From: Myxococcota bacterium
Lineage (GTDB): Bacteria > Myxococcota_A > Polyangia > Polyangiales > JANWZI01
NCBI GenBank assembly: GCA_025054695.1
Contig: JANWZI010000038.1
Coordinates: 1-34,635, forward strand
Direction: 5' to 3'
DNA length: 34,635 nt
The stretch's first letter is position 1; every line of letters begins with the position of its first letter. Of this stretch, positions 31,727 to 34,635 are shown in pieces. The translations under genes were made by a program, and so were the position numbers. The notes under the pieces were generated by a model. That model saw nothing but the letters and a program-made list of their open reading frames with translations. It had not been told where the DNA came from and did no database searches.

Positions 31727-34635
31727 ATGCCGTACGCGCCGCGTCGCTCCCTACGCGCTTCCCTCTTCGCCTGTCTCGTGGGCGTGGTCCTCGGGCTCGC
31801 GGGCTGCGCCGCGAAGGACCGCCGCCCGCACGTTTTCATGTGCCCCGAGGGATGGCGCTGCGAACCGATCGACGGAGGCGCGGCGGACGCGGCCGCAGAC
31901 GGCATCGGAGCGGACGGCGCGACCGCGGACGGCGACGCAGGTCCCGGCCTCGACGGAGCGAGCCTCGACGGAGCGCCCGGCGACGGTCCCGGCGACGACG
32001 GCGCGGACGGCGGCGAAGAGCTCGTGTGCATCGCGTGCACCACCGATGCGGACTGCGATCCGGGCTATCCGTGCGTGGAACTGCCGTCGGGAGGGCGAGT
32101 CTGCCTGCGGATCTGCGACCGCGATCTGCCCGACTGTCCGCCGCGCTTCGACTGCGTCGAGAGTCTCATCACGCCGCTTCCGCATCCCGTCTGCGCCCCG
32201 ATCGGCGAGCGCTGCTGCGTGGACTTCGACGAGGACGACCACGGCGTCGGCGTCGGCTGCCGCGGGCTCGACTGCGACGAAACGAATCGGCGCATCCACG
32301 CGAGCGCGACCGAGGAATGCAATGGGCGCGACGACGACTGCGACATGGAAGTCGACGAGGGCAATCCGGGAGGCGGTCTCGTCTGCTCGACCGGCATGCC
32401 CGGCGTGTGCAGCAGCGGCGTGACGGTGTGCCGCGGCGGGCTCATCGTCTGTCAGCCCGACGCGATGGGCGCCACCGAAACGTGCGACGGGCGCGACGAG
32501 GACTGCGACTCGCAGGTGGACGAGGACGAGGCGGGATTCGCGCTTACCCGCGCCTGCTACGACGGACCGGCCGGCACGGCCGGCGTCGGGGTTTGTGTCG
32601 AGGGCGTCCAGACGTGCGCGGGTGGCGAGTACCGCGCGTGCATCGGGCAGGTTCTTCCATCGGAGGAGGCGTGCGACGGCGAGGACGACGACTGCGATGG
32701 AATGGTGGACGACGGCGACCCGGGCGGCGGCATCGCCTGCCTGGCGCCCCTGCCCGGAATCTGTGCCGAGGGCAGGACGCGCTGCGCGCGCGGCGGAATC
32801 GAATGCGCCCCGAACGTCGCGCCGGGCACGCGACCCGAGCAATGCAACGGGCTCGACGACGACTGCGACGGGAGCCGCGACGAGGACTATGCGGGGCTCG
32901 GAACGCCGTGCTTCTCGGGGCTGGGCGAATGCCGGCGGCCCGGCGTCCGCGTCTGCGATCCGGCGCGCCCGACCGGTCCACCGATTTGCGACGCGGTGCC
33001 CGGCACCCCTGCACCCGCCGAGACCTGCGACTACGCCGACGACGACTGCGACGGCCTGACCGACGAGGGATTCGCAGGGCTCGGCACCGTCTGCACCGTG
33101 GGCGTGGGCGCATGCGCGCGCTCCGGCGTGGTCGTCTGCAACGCCGCAGGAACGGGAACCGAATGCGGAGCGATGCCCGGATCGCCCTCCGCGGAACGCT
33201 GTAACGGCGTCGACGACGACTGCGACGGCCGCACCGACGAGGACTTCGCGGACCTGGGCACAGTCTGTACCGTCGGCGTCGGTGCCTGCCAGCGCTCCGG
33301 CGTTCGCGTCTGCAACGGCACCGGCAGCGGCACCCAGTGCAACGCGACCGCCGGCACGCCGACGAGCGAAACCTGCAATCGCATCGACGACGACTGCGAC
33401 GGCACCATCGACGACGGATTCCCGGGTCTCGGAACCGCGTGTGCCGTCGGCGTGGGCGAATGCCGGCGCGCCGGGGTCGTCGTCTGCAACGCGACGGGCT
33501 CGGGTACCCAATGCGACGCGATGCCCGGCTCACCGACGGCGGAACGCTGCAATGCCCTCGACGACGACTGCGACGGGTCGACCGACGAGGACTTCGCGGA
33601 CCTCGGTACGGTCTGCACCGTCGGCGTCGGCGCCTGCCAGCGCTCCGGCGTCCGCGTCTGCAATGCGGCGGGCAGCGGCACGCAGTGCAACGCGACCGCC
33701 GGAACGCCGACGGCGGAGATCTGCAACCGCATCGACGACGATTGCGACGGCGCAGTCGACGACGGAGTCACCTGGTCGGGCGATCCGCTCAACCCGGGCA
33801 CGAGCTATCCGGTGGGCGCCGCCTGTGCTGAGGGGCTCGGCGTCTGCCGTCGAGGCGGCGTGGTCGTCTGCACGTCCGGTGGCGCGGCGGACTGCGACGC
33901 GGTGCCGGGCACGCCGACGGGCGAGACGTGCAACTACCTCGACGACGATTGCAACGGCGTCGTGGACAACGGCTTCGTGGACGGCATGGGGCGCTACACG
34001 GGCGACCGCCATTGTGGCGCCTGCGGCGTCGACTGCACGGCCATCTACGCACTTCCCGGTGCGTTCGGCACGTGTCAGCTCGCCGGGTCGGGCCCGCGAT
34101 GCGTGATGAACTGCAATCCCGGCCGATTCAATCTGAACGGCATCCCCGACGACGGTTGCGAGTTCACGCTCGATACAGGCGCGATCTACGTCTCGGCCGA
34201 AGATCCGACCGGTCGCGATGCGGACAACGCGGGCTGCGGGCTCGGGCCGGTCGGGACCGGCGCGGGCCATTATCCGTGCAGCTCCATCGGCTACGGCATC
34301 ATGCGCGCGATGGCGACCGGCCGCACGCGCGTCCTCGTCGCGGACGCTCTTTACAATGAAAACGTGACCCTCGTCGCCGGAATCAGTCTGTACGGTGGCT
34401 ATCGGGCCGACACGTGGGAGCGGCACCTGAGCACGACGCTGACCACGATCCGCGGCACCTCGGGATCGGGACACCGCCGAACCGTCACGGCGACCGGAAT
34501 CTCCACGAGCACCGTGTTCGAGGGATTCATCGTCGACGGAGCCGACGCTTCGAGCCCGGGGGCCAATAGCTACGCCATTTACGTCAGCGGGGGCACAAGC
34601 GCGCTGCAAATCGTCAACAACGTCATTTACGCCGG
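31727..34635 (+). CDS. large MopE-repeat lipoprotein with beta-helix start, incomplete at right edge
   Basis: At least 969 codons, open at the window edge. A signal peptide with lipobox LAGC is followed by a Gly/Asp/Ala-rich linker (to about residue 100) and a Cys-rich segment. Then come about ten copies of the MopE/Stigma-type metal-binding-like motif, each with a core like CNGxDDDCDGxxDE and a ~50-60-residue spacer with Cys pairs (CTVGVGAC, GVRVCN). From about residue 800 the style changes: GAIYVSAEDPTG, LVAGISLYGGY, TVFEGFIVDGADAS and IVNNVIYA, which look like the first rungs of a right-handed parallel beta-helix. The protein is most likely surface-anchored. The acidic Asp clusters suggest Ca2+ or other metal binding (inferred). 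The ATG at 31727 follows a short promoter-like region with no ribosome-binding site. Confidence 0.9.
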   Translation, partial: MPYAPRRSLRASLFACLVGVVLGLAGCAAKDRRPHVFMCPEGWRCEPIDGGAADAAADGIGADGATADGDAGPGLDGASLDGAPGDGPGDDGADGGEELVCIACTTDADCDPGYPCVELPSGGRVCLRICDRDLPDCPPRFDCVESLITPLPHPVCAPIGERCCVDFDEDDHGVGVGCRGLDCDETNRRIHASATEECNGRDDDCDMEVDEGNPGGGLVCSTGMPGVCSSGVTVCRGGLIVCQPDAMGATETCDGRDEDCDSQVDEDEAGFALTRACYDGPAGTAGVGVCVEGVQTCAGGEYRACIGQVLPSEEACDGEDDDCDGMVDDGDPGGGIACLAPLPGICAEGRTRCARGGIECAPNVAPGTRPEQCNGLDDDCDGSRDEDYAGLGTPCFSGLGECRRPGVRVCDPARPTGPPICDAVPGTPAPAETCDYADDDCDGLTDEGFAGLGTVCTVGVGACARSGVVVCNAAGTGTECGAMPGSPSAERCNGVDDDCDGRTDEDFADLGTVCTVGVGACQRSGVRVCNGTGSGTQCNATAGTPTSETCNRIDDDCDGTIDDGFPGLGTACAVGVGECRRAGVVVCNATGSGTQCDAMPGSPTAERCNALDDDCDGSTDEDFADLGTVCTVGVGACQRSGVRVCNAAGSGTQCNATAGTPTAEICNRIDDDCDGAVDDGVTWSGDPLNPGTSYPVGAACAEGLGVCRRGGVVVCTSGGAADCDAVPGTPTGETCNYLDDDCNGVVDNGFVDGMGRYTGDRHCGACGVDCTAIYALPGAFGTCQLAGSGPRCVMNCNPGRFNLNGIPDDGCEFTLDTGAIYVSAEDPTGRDADNAGCGLGPVGTGAGHYPCSSIGYGIMRAMATGRTRVLVADALYNENVTLVAGISLYGGYRADTWERHLSTTLTTIRGTSGSGHRRTVTATGISTSTVFEGFIVDGADASSPGANSYAIYVSGGTSALQIVNNVIYA
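33194..33770 (+). repeat. 348-bp higher-order repeat inside the MopE-type gene
   Basis: Units beginning GERCN/AERCN at 33194 and 33542 are 348 bp (116 codons, two MopE motifs) apart and nearly identical at the protein level: the DFADLGTVCTVGVGACQRSG segment recurs unchanged. This is a recent tandem duplication of a two-motif block within the coding sequence. The second copy is followed past about 33770 by divergent sequence. Confidence 0.75.

Overview
The window is very GC-rich, with G or C at most third codon positions. It carries several lipoproteins with Asp/Gly/Ala-rich linkers, a MopE-type Cys/Asp repeat protein, a Ser/Thr kinase with a zinc-ribbon N-terminus, and a microcompartment shell protein of a type I recall from Haliangium. 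Together these point to a myxobacterium (Myxococcota, probably Polyangiales/Sandaracinaceae-like). This placement is inferred from gene content only. No tRNA, rRNA, insertion sequence, phage gene or CRISPR array was seen.

Layout. 125-5828 is a minus-strand run: a 65-aa protein, a DUF1844 protein, a Clp/HSP100 ATPase with a degenerate first ATPase domain, an MBL-fold hydrolase and aminodeoxychorismate synthase (pabB). 6164-7132 is a CaxA-type Ca2+/Na+ exchanger. 7355-9848 holds a frame-broken cell-wall-type lipoprotein gene translationally coupled to a GH114-like lipoprotein. 10126-11069 is zapA overlapping the 5-formyltetrahydrofolate cyclo-ligase gene. 11257-12299 is a DUF1517-type protein interrupted at a 13-G tract. 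12461-15962 is uvrC convergent with a cytosolic 5'-nucleotidase. 16310-18295 is a BMC-T shell protein coupled to a short-chain dehydrogenase, then a small Cys-rich lipoprotein. 18508-21712 is gcvPB, a TPMT-like methyltransferase, a one-TM protein and a minimal histidine kinase. 21688-23615 is a SpoIIM-like membrane protein divergent from an RDD protein. 24498-27529 is the kinase and a lipoprotein. 27909-31584 is a three-gene operon: ketosynthase, ketosynthase-like chain-length factor, alpha-oxoamine synthase. 31727 to the right edge is the start of a large MopE-repeat/beta-helix lipoprotein.

The most striking feature is not a gene. Nine tracts of one hexanucleotide family (CTCGGN on one strand, NCCGAG on the other) lie in gaps between unrelated genes, from about 60 to 290 bp each. 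CTCGGN cannot make a stop codon in any of the six frames, so each tract creates long false ORFs (Ser-Asp, Glu-Pro, Leu-Gly, Arg-Thr dipeptides). In uvrC one tract has become the C-terminal tail of the protein and carries the frame into the antisense of the convergent neighbour. I know of no named element that matches this family.

All the apparent frame breaks sit at or near runs of G or C (six to thirteen bases). They may be slippage loci or sequencing errors; the sequence alone cannot decide.
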